Shown piece after piece: positions 1 through 5,036 of a DNA stretch of 5,461 nucleotides. Both the position numbers and the translations under genes were made by a program. Position 1 is the first letter of the stretch; each line of letters opens with the position of its first letter. This stretch comes from Benthicola sp964195715 (lineage in GTDB: Bacteria; Gemmatimonadota; Gemmatimonadetes; Palauibacterales; Palauibacteraceae). The DNA lies in assembly GCA_964195715.1 (NCBI GenBank), contig CAXMRU010000154.1, positions 1-5,461 on the forward strand, given 5' to 3'. The notes under the pieces were generated by a model, which was not told the origin of the DNA, searched no databases, and saw only the letters and a list, made by a program, of their open reading frames with translations.

Positions 1-2208
1 GATGTGGCTACGGAACGGTTCTTTCGTGAGATCGAGATCGTCGCCGGCCTGACCCACCCCCACATCCTGCCGCTCCACGACTCGGGTCAAGCAGATGGGC
101 TGCTCTACTGTGTGATGCCCTACATCGAGGGTGAGAGTCTACTCGAGCGTCTGCAGCGTGAGAAGCAGTTGCCGGTAGAAGACGCGCTACAGATTGCGAG
201 GGAAGTTGCCGAAGCCCTCAACTACGCCCATGACCGAGGGATCATCCACCGCGACATCAAGCCGGCAAACATCCTGCTCCAAGAGGGGCACGCAGTTGTG
301 GCCGACTTCGGGATCGCGCGTGCCCTCGAGCAGGCCGGGCGCGCCAGCATCACGCATACCGGAGTAGCGGTTGGAACCCCGACGTACATGAGCCCGGAGC
401 AGGCGAGCGGTGCGCAGGACCTGGACGGCCGGACGGACATCTACGCGCTGGGTTGCGTGCTGTACCAAATGCTGGCGGGAACTCCCCCGTACGCGGGGGT
501 GACGCCGCTGGCGGTGATGAAGCGTCACTCGCAAGACCCGGTGCCCAGTGTGCGGACGGTGCGTGACACGATCCCGGAGACGGTGGAGCACGCCATCACC
601 AGGGCGCTGGCCAAGGTCCCGACAGACCGCTACCAGACGGCCGGCGAGTTCGCAAGCGCCCTGCTAGCACCCGACCTGGCAGGCCGGCCGATACCTCGCC
701 GACGGGTCGCAGTGCTTGCGATCGTCGGCGTGACCGCGCTGTTGGCGGGGGTGTGGTACGTGGGGAGGCAGTCGGCTCCGGCGGTGGACGCTGATCCGGC
801 GGCGGGCGTCTCGGCGGCATCGATCGCGGTGCTGCCGTTCGTCAACATGAGCTCCGACCCGGAGCAGGAGTATTTCAGCGACGGAATCTCCGAGGAGCTG
901 CTGAGCCTGCTGGCGAAGATTCCGGAGTTGGAGGTGGCGGCACGGACCTCGTCATTTTCCTTTAGGGGCCAGAACCTGGAGATCCGGGAGATCGCCGAGC
1001 GCCTGAACGTGGCCCACGTGCTGGAAGGCTCGGTCAGGAAGGCCGGCAACGAGGTGCGCATCACCGCGCAGCTGATCAGGGCTGATGATGGCTTTCACGT
1101 GTGGTCGGAGACGTGGGACCGCACGCTGGACGATATCTTCGTGATCCAGGACGAGATTGCCGCGGACGTGGTGGCGCAACTGAAGGTCACGCTCCTGGGC
1201 GAAGCGCCCACCGTCGAGGAGACCGATCCCGAAGCCTACGCGCAGTATCTGCAAGCGCGGCACCTGAGCCGACTGGGCACGGCCGAGGGTTACGAGCAGT
1301 CCATCGCGTTGTACGAGCAGGCGCTGGCAATCGATCCCAACTTTGCCGCGGCCTGGGCTGGTCTGGCTGGTGTATACTCCAGCCAGACAGCCAGCTACGG
1401 CGAGCAAGGGTTTGACGTAGGCTTTGGATTGGCCCGTGAGGCGGTCAACCGGGCGCTGGCGATCGACCCGGAGTATGCACCGGCCTACGCCATCCTCGGT
1501 CGGATCGCACTGCTCTACGACGGTGACCTGGCGGCCGCGGCGTGGCATCTCGAACGGGCCCTCGTCCTAGAGCCGACCAACCCCGACATCATAGGCCGTG
1601 CCGCCCTCCTGGCCCTGGACCTCGGTCGCCTGGACGAGGCCATCGCGCTCGGGGAATACGCGGTCGCCCGCGACCCGGTGAACTCCACCGGCCATGTTTG
1701 GCTGGGCCACTCCTACCTCTGGGCCGGGCAGCTGGATGAGGCCATCGCCTCTTCCCGAACGGCGCTGACGCTGAGCCCGGGGTTTTCGTGGGCGCAGTAC
1801 AACATCGGCGTGGCGCTGCTAGAGAAGGGTGAACCCGATGCGGCGCTGGCGGCGATGCAGCAGGCGTCATCGGCTGCGCTTCGCCTGATCGGTTTGGCTC
1901 TGGCCTACCACGCGCTGGGCCAGGCAGCCGAATCCGATGCCGCGCTAACAGAGTTGATCGAAGAGCACGAGCAAGGCTGGACCTACAACGTCGCTTACGT
2001 GTTGGCGTACCGCGGTGAGGCCGATCGCTGCTTTGAGTGGCTGGACAAGGCGGTGCAGTACAAAGATGCGGGCCTGTCCCAAATCGTGGTCGATAACCTG
2101 TTCGCCAACATCCACGACGACCCGCGCTGGCTGCCGTTCCTGGAGAGCATCGGCAGGTCGCCCGAGCAGCTGGCCGCGATCGAGTTCGAGGTGGGGCTGC
2201 CGCAGTAG
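1..2208 (+). CDS. Membrane-anchored Ser/Thr protein kinase with TolB-like and TPR domains (5' partial)
   Basis: The gene is cut by the window's left edge: the frame is open from base 1, so the GTG at 4 is not the real start. Residues are numbered from that GTG. A Hanks-type kinase domain fills 1 to about 222. Visible motifs are the helix-C Glu (E9, in ERFFREIE), the catalytic loop HRDIKPAN (82-89), DFG (101-103), GTPTYMSPE (124-132) and the DGRTDIY helix-F Asp (D145). The glycine loop and VAIK Lys lie outside. One hydrophobic helix (about 235-253) follows, after an Arg-rich stop. Next is a FlgO/TolB-like region (about 273-398, starting IAVLPFVNMSSD). TPR-like repeats run from about 425 to 625, with a tail ending in a DPRWLPFLESIG block. 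By family, it phosphorylates Ser/Thr on cytoplasmic targets and uses the C-terminal part for sensing or protein contacts. Substrate and signal cannot be read. The TAG stop is at 2206-2208, with no clear terminator directly after it. Confidence 0.93.
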   Translation, partial: DVATERFFREIEIVAGLTHPHILPLHDSGQADGLLYCVMPYIEGESLLERLQREKQLPVEDALQIAREVAEALNYAHDRGIIHRDIKPANILLQEGHAVVADFGIARALEQAGRASITHTGVAVGTPTYMSPEQASGAQDLDGRTDIYALGCVLYQMLAGTPPYAGVTPLAVMKRHSQDPVPSVRTVRDTIPETVEHAITRALAKVPTDRYQTAGEFASALLAPDLAGRPIPRRRVAVLAIVGVTALLAGVWYVGRQSAPAVDADPAAGVSAASIAVLPFVNMSSDPEQEYFSDGISEELLSLLAKIPELEVAARTSSFSFRGQNLEIREIAERLNVAHVLEGSVRKAGNEVRITAQLIRADDGFHVWSETWDRTLDDIFVIQDEIAADVVAQLKVTLLGEAPTVEETDPEAYAQYLQARHLSRLGTAEGYEQSIALYEQALAIDPNFAAAWAGLAGVYSSQTASYGEQGFDVGFGLAREAVNRALAIDPEYAPAYAILGRIALLYDGDLAAAAWHLERALVLEPTNPDIIGRAALLALDLGRLDEAIALGEYAVARDPVNSTGHVWLGHSYLWAGQLDEAIASSRTALTLSPGFSWAQYNIGVALLEKGEPDAALAAMQQASSAALRLIGLALAYHALGQAAESDAALTELIEEHEQGWTYNVAYVLAYRGEADRCFEWLDKAVQYKDAGLSQIVVDNLFANIHDDPRWLPFLESIGRSPEQLAAIEFEVGLPQ

Positions 2209-2217
2209 GCGTTCTGA

Positions 2218-2241
2218 ACAGTGTCAGCGTCAGTGACAGCG
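2218..2241 (+). repeat. Direct repeat copy 1 (CAGTGTCAG-N3-CAGTGACAG)
   Basis: Just after the kinase stop there is ACAGTGTCAG, a 3-nt spacer (CGT) and CAGTGACAG. The same arms with the same spacer length recur at 2435-2456 (spacer AAA). The two copies therefore lie on opposite sides of the tRNA-Pro fragment and in the same orientation. The 9-bp arms themselves differ from each other at one base and are phased 12 bp apart. This is consistent with recombinase arm-type sites or protein-binding sites; the binding protein is unknown. Confidence 0.6.
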
Positions 2242-2298
2242 CCCACTGCTGCTGGCTGCTGCTGGTCAGCGGCAACTACCCCAATACCCGCATAAACC

Positions 2299-2323
2299 AG
2301 CGCCAGTCAGCGCCAGTCAGCGC
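2299..2323 (+). repeat. Tandem 10-bp repeat, 2.5 copies (AGCGCCAGTC)
   Basis: The unit AGCGCCAGTC occurs twice in a row and is followed by AGCGC, giving 25 bp with an exact 10-bp period. The array ends 11 bp before the tRNA-Pro-like segment. The core GTCAGCG also occurs at 2223-2229 and 2265-2271, so there are four copies between the kinase stop and the tRNA fragment. Iterons of this kind next to a tRNA 3' end resemble integrase arm sites. No protein is identified, so function is inferred from position only. Confidence 0.55.
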
Positions 2324-2334
2324 ATAGTTTCGGC

Positions 2335-2376
2335 ATGGGGTTCAGGAGGTCGCGAGTCCGAATCTCGCCGCCCCGA
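2335..2376 (+). pseudogene. 3' fragment of tRNA-Pro(GGG), probable attachment-site remnant
   Basis: Reading backwards from the discriminator A (2376) gives a 7-nt acceptor strand CGCCCCG (2369-2375). The T-stem GCGAG/CTCGC (2352-2356 with 2364-2368) closes the loop TCCGAAT. Before it come the variable loop AGGTC (2347-2351), the 3' anticodon-stem strand TCAGG (2342-2346) and the anticodon loop ATGGGGT (2335-2341), which has U33, anticodon GGG and G37. This matches bacterial tRNA-Pro(GGG). The 5' half is absent: the bases before 2335 (TCGGC) do not pair with TCAGG, and no CGGGGCG acceptor strand lies at the expected distance. CCA is not encoded (TTG follows). Identity changes at the anticodon loop, which is a common crossover site for tyrosine integrases. 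It is unlikely to be a functional tRNA. Confidence 0.8.
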
Positions 2377-2387
2377 TTGGCAGAAAG

Positions 2388-2423
2388 ACGGTCCTGTCGG
2401 CAGTTACGGCAGGGCCGTTTTTT
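2388..2423 (+). terminator. Rho-independent terminator after the tRNA-Pro fragment
   Basis: The stem ACGGTCCTG (2388-2396) pairs with CAGGGCCGT (2410-2418): 9 bp with one G-T pair and a 13-nt loop, followed by a T6 run (2418-2423). It begins 11 nt after the tRNA discriminator base. It therefore looks like the native terminator of the tRNA-Pro gene, retained with its 3' end. It would also stop read-through from the kinase side. Confidence 0.8.
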
Positions 2424-2432
2424 CGCTGTGCG

Positions 2433-2476
2433 CCACAGTGTCAGAAACAGTGACAGGACACTGTGGTTGGCACTGT
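2433..2476. repeat. Phased dyad array of ACAGTG/CACTGT half-sites
   Basis: Four hexamers start at 2435, 2447, 2459 and 2471, exactly 12 bp apart: ACAGTG, ACAGTG, CACTGT, CACTGT. The set is dyad-symmetric about 2455/2456. The centre also forms a perfect 10-bp inverted repeat, CCACAGTGTC (2433-2442) with GACACTGTGG (2457-2466). There is no T-run after it, so it is unlikely to be a terminator. It looks like a multi-site binding region, perhaps for an integrase or excisionase given the adjacent tRNA fragment and the related copy at 2218-2241. That role is inferred. Confidence 0.6.
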
Positions 2477-2548
2477 CCGCTTTGAAGCCTTGGCGCTCCT
2501 CTGAGCCCTCCTGTCCGCTCATCAGGCGCGACACTCCCCTGACGCACT

Positions 2549-2585
2549 CGGAAGCGGGGATTGCAGCTGGCCCGACCCGCTTCCG
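2549..2585 (-). terminator. Hairpin after the operon end, terminator-like but without a T tract
   Basis: CGGAAGCGGG (2549-2558) is perfectly complementary to CCCGCTTCCG (2576-2585), giving a 10-bp stem with a 17-nt loop. It begins 14 nt beyond the stop codon of the thioredoxin-like gene on the minus strand, where an operon terminator would be expected. No T-rich run follows on either strand. It may be a weak terminator, an mRNA 3'-end stabiliser or part of the repeat-rich boundary. Confidence 0.4.
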
Positions 2586-2598
2586 GCCAGCGCGAGCC

Positions 2599-2832
2599 TC
2601 ACGCGAGCATCTCCTTGATCTGATGCACGGACAGCAGGTGCCCGGTGGACTTGATCTCTCCGTCGATCGCCAGGGCCGGTGTGATGAGGACGCCGGCCGC
2701 CGCGATATCCCGGATCCCGGTGACCTTGTCCACCTCGATCTCGAGTTCGAGCTCACGGGCCGCCGCGTCCACGTTCGCGGCGAGTGCCTGGCACTTGGGG
2801 CACCCGGTTCCGTAGATCTGCACCTTCTTCAT
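2599..2832 (-). CDS. Small thioredoxin-like redox protein (CPKC, MTH895 / redox-active disulfide protein 2 type)
   Basis: This 77-residue protein has a thioredoxin-type fold signature. It opens MKKVQIYGTGCPKC with the redox pair C11/C14, followed by a helix of the ANVDAAARE type and the cis-Pro segment ITPALAIDG (T51-P52). This matches the very small thioredoxin-like family that includes archaeal MTH895 (redox-active disulfide protein 2). It has no signal peptide, so it is cytoplasmic. An upstream ATG at 2838 is in frame, but GAAAGG (2841-2846) lies only 2 nt from it and 8 nt from the ATG at 2832, so 2832 is preferred. The gene starts 21 nt after the permease stop and is the last gene of the operon. 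Members of this family are often encoded beside ArsP/DUF318-type permeases. It may keep permease cysteines or metalloid substrates reduced; this role is inferred. Confidence 0.88.
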   Translation of the reverse strand: MKKVQIYGTGCPKCQALAANVDAAARELELEIEVDKVTGIRDIAAAGVLITPALAIDGEIKSTGHLLSVHQIKEMLA

Positions 2833-2840
2833 CGTCATCG

Positions 2841-2846
2841 CCTTTC
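2841..2846 (-). promoter_or_regulatory. Ribosome binding site of the thioredoxin-like gene
   Basis: On the minus strand GAAAGG precedes two in-frame ATGs. Spacing is 2 nt to the first (2838) and 8 nt to the second (2832). The usual 5-10 nt spacing selects the second ATG as the start. Confidence 0.6.
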
Positions 2847-2853
2847 AGTTCGT

Positions 2854-4188
2854 TCAGGTCAGGGCGCCGTAGGTGAGCCCGCTGACTGTGGCGGCCAGTG
2901 CCACGAGTCCCACATAGACCAGGGTCTTCTTCCATCCGATTACGCTTCGCACCACCAGGATGCTGGGGAGAGAAAGCGCCGGGCCGGCGAGCAGGAGTGC
3001 GAGCGCCGGGCCATTCCCCATGCCGTTTCCGAGCAGGCCTTCCAGGATGGGCACCTCGGTCAGGGTGGCAAAGTACATTAACACCCCGGCCACCGAAGCG
3101 AACGCGTTGGCGGCGAGCGAGTTGCCGCCAACGGCGCCCGCGATCCACTCCGACGGGATGAGTCCTTCATGGCCCGGCCTCCCGAGGGCGAGCCCAGCTG
3201 CCAGCACGCCGATCAGGAGCAGCGGCAGGATCTGCTTCGCGAAGCCCCAGGTGGACGCGAACCATGCTCCGATCTCCCCAGGGTCCCGGGCCGCTACCGC
3301 GCTCAGGGCGAGGGTCCCGACGACGAAAGCGACGACGGGGGCGTCCGGTCGCCACAGCGCGGCGGCCGAGGTCAGCGCGACGAGCCCGACGAAAGCGCTC
3401 CGGGCGAGACCGAACCACAAGGTGAGCACGAGACCCAGCCCGAAGGCGAAGGCGCCGGTCACCGCCCAGCGGGCGGCGTAGATTACGGCCCACGCGCCGG
3501 TCTCCGCCTGCGGACGCCCCCAGTTGGCGAACACCAGGATTCCCACGAGGGCGCCAAACAGGAGCGCGTGCTGCCACAGGGGGCGCGCGTCGTCCATCTC
3601 CGCCGTCTCGATCCACGCGTCCGCCCGCTCCCGCTCCTCGCGGCGGAAGATGAAGTGCATGGCCAAGCCGACGAGGACGGCGAACGCCACCGCGCCGATC
3701 GCCCGGGCCACGCCCAGCTCGACTCCGAGAACGCGCGCCGTCAGGATGACCGCCAGCACGTTGATCGCCGGCCCCGAGTAAAGGAACGCCGTGGCCGGGC
3801 CAAGGCCCGCGCCTGCCTGATAGATGCCCGCGAACAGGGGCAGGACCGTGCACGAGCAGACGGCAAGCAGTGAGCCGGACACTGACGCCACGCCGTAGGC
3901 CTTCGGTTTCGAGGCCCGCGGTCCCAGGTGTTTGAGCACCGCGCCCTGGTTCACGAACACGGCCACGGCGCCGGCGATGTAGAACGCCGGCACCAGGCAC
4001 AGAAGAACGTGCTCGCGGGCGTACCACTTCGTCAGCTCCAGCGACTCGACCAGCGCAGCGTCGAACCGTGTCTGGCCGATCGGCAGGTAGTAGGCCAGGA
4101 GGAACACCGAGAGAATGAGTGCGAGCGGCTTCCACTCGCGTGTCCAGTCCACGGCTCCCGGCGCTGGGCTCGTGTCTTTCGTGTGCAT
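2854..4188 (-). CDS. ArsP/DUF318-type permease (PF03773-like), multi-pass membrane transporter
   Basis: This 444-residue polytopic membrane protein has about 10-13 hydrophobic segments, the first at about 20-36. Its signature is C111-S-C113-TVLPLF, followed by a GAGLGP segment (126-131) and SGPAIN (138-143), the hallmark of ArsP/DUF318 permeases. A diverged copy of the same block lies at 377-412 (EVPILEG, GNGP, AGPALSLPSI), where the Cys pair is missing. A more hydrophilic loop rich in Arg, Glu and Asp spans about 182-203. Characterised ArsP exports trivalent organoarsenicals, while relatives may move other soft metals; this protein is longer than the ~310-residue ArsP of Campylobacter. The ATG at 4188 is chosen because AGGAG (4197-4201) sits 8 nt upstream; the 76 codons before it read as low-quality Arg/Gly/Pro-rich sequence. 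The gene lies downstream of arsR and upstream of the thioredoxin-like gene. Substrate is inferred, not shown. Confidence 0.88.
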   Translation of the reverse strand: MHTKDTSPAPGAVDWTREWKPLALILSVFLLAYYLPIGQTRFDAALVESLELTKWYAREHVLLCLVPAFYIAGAVAVFVNQGAVLKHLGPRASKPKAYGVASVSGSLLAVCSCTVLPLFAGIYQAGAGLGPATAFLYSGPAINVLAVILTARVLGVELGVARAIGAVAFAVLVGLAMHFIFRREERERADAWIETAEMDDARPLWQHALLFGALVGILVFANWGRPQAETGAWAVIYAARWAVTGAFAFGLGLVLTLWFGLARSAFVGLVALTSAAALWRPDAPVVAFVVGTLALSAVAARDPGEIGAWFASTWGFAKQILPLLLIGVLAAGLALGRPGHEGLIPSEWIAGAVGGNSLAANAFASVAGVLMYFATLTEVPILEGLLGNGMGNGPALALLLAGPALSLPSILVVRSVIGWKKTLVYVGLVALAATVSGLTYGALT

Positions 4189-4196
4189 CGATCTAT

Positions 4197-4201
4197 CTCC
4201 T
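4197..4201 (-). promoter_or_regulatory. Ribosome binding site of the permease (decides start)
   Basis: A strong AGGAG (within CAGGAGA, 4196-4202) lies 8 nt before the ATG at 4188 on the minus strand. It overrides the longer open frame that reaches back to 4416 and overlaps the acr3-arsC remnant. Confidence 0.8.
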
Positions 4202-4237
4202 GGGGCGGCACATCCGCGCGCCCTCGTATTCGCGTGA

Positions 4238-4253
4238 GCGGGCCCCGGCCCGC
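4238..4253. other. GC-rich hairpin between the acr3-arsC remnant and the permease
   Basis: GCGGGCC (4238-4244) and GGCCCGC (4247-4253) are perfectly complementary, separated by only CC, so the effective stem is about 6 bp with a 4-6 nt loop. It lies in the 71-nt gap before the permease start. There is no T-run, so it is not a canonical terminator. It could be an RNA processing or stabilising hairpin, or chance in GC-rich DNA. Confidence 0.3.
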
Positions 4254-4259
4254 CGCGTC

Positions 4260-4457
4260 TCAGCTTCGGAACACGATTTCCAGTCGGCGACGAATCTCGT
4301 CCCGCACGTCCCGGAACGAGTCCAGGACTTCCTCCTCCGAGCCCGTCACGGCGGCCGGATCCGGAAGCGGCCAGTGCACCCGCCACGCAGCGCCCAGCCA
4401 CAGCGGGAAGATCCACAGAGTCAGGTAGCGGTCGAGGAATGACAGGCGGCGGGTCAC
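4260..4457 (-). pseudogene. In-frame fusion remnant: ACR3 N-terminus joined to ArsC (LMW-phosphatase type) C-terminus
   Basis: The frame encodes 65 residues from a GTG at 4457 that overlaps the arsR TGA (GTGA), suggesting translational coupling. Residues 5-17 (LSFLDRYLTLWIF) match the start of ACR3 arsenite exporters, which normally continue through about ten membrane helices. Residues 18-65 match the C-terminus of thioredoxin-coupled arsenate reductases of the S. aureus/B. subtilis ArsC type: P18 to H28-W29 has the same length as the segment after Cys89 in S. aureus ArsC, then DPAA, TGSEEE, F48 and VRDEI (51-55). The junction (about 4406/4407) puts Phe where Cys89 would be. Cys10, Cys82, Cys89, the P-loop and nearly all ACR3 are therefore gone. 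A deletion of more than 1 kb from an ancestral arsR-acr3-arsC order is the simplest explanation. The peptide is probably non-functional. A longer in-frame ATG at 4556 lies inside arsR and is less likely. A misassembly should be excluded. Confidence 0.75.
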
Positions 4458-4900
4458 CGATTCAGCTGGAGCCGTTCCCGCTGCGTCGGCCGGGGCGCTC
4501 GCCGCGCCACCTCCACTCCCGTCTGCTGCTCGTGCGGGATCGCCCCGGGAGCGCACCCGATTCCGTCACCACACCGGTCTTCCCGCATGGCGGAGAGTTC
4601 GGGACCGATCGACGGGATGTCGATCGTGTCGAGAAGGTCGTGGAGAGCCTTCAGCAGAATGGCGTGACCCTCGTCCAGGGGAGGCGCCACGCGGTAGTAT
4701 ACCCACTGCCCCTCGCGCCGGCTCTCGACCAGGCCCGCCGAAGCGAGGTAGCGGAAATGCCTCGAGGCGGCGGACTGGGAGACTCCCAGAAAGCGCTCCA
4801 CTTCGCAGACGCACAACTCCTTGTGTCGGACCAGAAGGGCCAGGATCTGCAGGCGCAGCTCCTCTGAGAGAGCCTTGAAACGGCGTGCGAGATCGTTCAT
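4454..4900 (-). CDS. arsR: ArsR/SmtB-family transcriptional repressor
   Basis: This 148-residue protein is a winged helix-turn-helix repressor of the ArsR family. It begins MNDLARRFKALSEELRLQIL, typical of the family. It has the ELCVCE metalloid-site motif (C30, C32) in helix alpha3, the recognition helix SQSAASRHFRYL (41-52) and a wing ending GQWVYYRV (64-71). In E. coli ArsR a third Cys follows three residues after the pair; here that position is Glu (E35). Two further cysteines (C110, C116) lie in a C-terminal tail that makes it longer than the usual ~110-120 residues. The ATG at 4900 is preferred to an in-frame GTG at 4948, because AAGGG (4911-4915) precedes it by 10 nt and the GTG lies in the operator. 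It is the first gene of the operon, and its stop overlaps the next frame's GTG. It probably represses its own operon until As(III) or a similar ion binds. Confidence 0.93.
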   Translation of the reverse strand: MNDLARRFKALSEELRLQILALLVRHKELCVCEVERFLGVSQSAASRHFRYLASAGLVESRREGQWVYYRVAPPLDEGHAILLKALHDLLDTIDIPSIGPELSAMREDRCGDGIGCAPGAIPHEQQTGVEVARRAPRPTQRERLQLNR

Positions 4901-4918
4901 GTGGAATGTGCCCTTCGA

Positions 4919-4950
4919 ATGTGCGTACCCGCTTACACGGCTACGCACAT
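4919..4950. promoter_or_regulatory. arsR: Probable ArsR operator (9-bp perfect inverted repeat)
   Basis: ATGTGCGTA (4919-4927) and TACGCACAT (4942-4950) are perfectly complementary, separated by 14 nt. Three more symmetric pairs lie inside (4929-4931 with 4938-4940) after one mismatch. The site overlaps the end of the proposed -10 box and ends 18 nt before the arsR ATG. Bound repressor would block transcription. Binding by this ArsR is inferred from position and family behaviour. Confidence 0.72.
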
Positions 4951-4977
4951 ATTACAGGGAATCTCGAGGCCGGGCAA
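4949..4977 (-). promoter_or_regulatory. Probable sigma70-type promoter of the arsR operon
   Basis: On the minus strand TTGCCC (4972-4977) is followed after 17 nt by TAATAT (4949-4954). Each box matches four of six consensus bases. TGTAAT (4951-4956) is an alternative -10 with closer match but a 15-nt spacer. The operator palindrome overlaps and follows the -10, the usual layout for an autoregulated arsR. Confidence 0.5.
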
Positions 4978-5036
4978 GAGCCGGTGATAGCGCTTCGTAG
5001 TGTGCGTCCTCTTTAGCACCTTCAAGGTATTCTTGG

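Noticed and set aside
2244..2272. GCTGCTGG-rich stretch as a microsatellite or terminator
   Set aside because: It is a short imperfect CTG-type run without a stable stem followed by T residues. It may be chance in GC-rich DNA.
187..2275. Several minus-strand open frames across the kinase gene
   Set aside because: The plus-strand frame has complete kinase motifs, a membrane helix and TPR periodicity. The opposite frames show only biased composition.
2303..2376. A complete tRNA-Pro gene
   Set aside because: The expected 5' acceptor strand CGGGGCG, D-arm and 5' anticodon strand are absent. Only the part from the anticodon loop onward fits.
2307..2756. Minus-strand open frame of 149 codons containing GGEIRTRDLLNP
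   Set aside because: That peptide is the antisense translation of the tRNA 3' part, a well-known source of false protein predictions. The rest overlaps the thioredoxin-like gene and the terminator hairpin in another frame.
2335..3081. Plus-strand open frame of 248 codons
   Set aside because: It starts at the ATG of the tRNA anticodon loop and then runs antisense to the thioredoxin-like gene and permease. Its composition is Arg/Gly/His-rich with no domain pattern.
3167..4135. Long open frames on both strands within the permease
   Set aside because: They are products of high GC content. Their translations are Arg/Gly/Ala/Pro-rich, whereas the chosen frame has regular membrane helices and family motifs.
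4189..4416. N-terminal extension of the permease by 76 codons
   Set aside because: The extension lacks a ribosome binding site, overlaps the acr3-arsC remnant and reads as Arg/Gly/Pro-rich sequence. AGGAG points to the ATG at 4188.
4901..4948. Longer arsR starting at GTG 4948
   Set aside because: It would place the start inside the operator palindrome and add residues not typical of ArsR. The ATG at 4900 gives the usual family N-terminus and has an AAGGG upstream.
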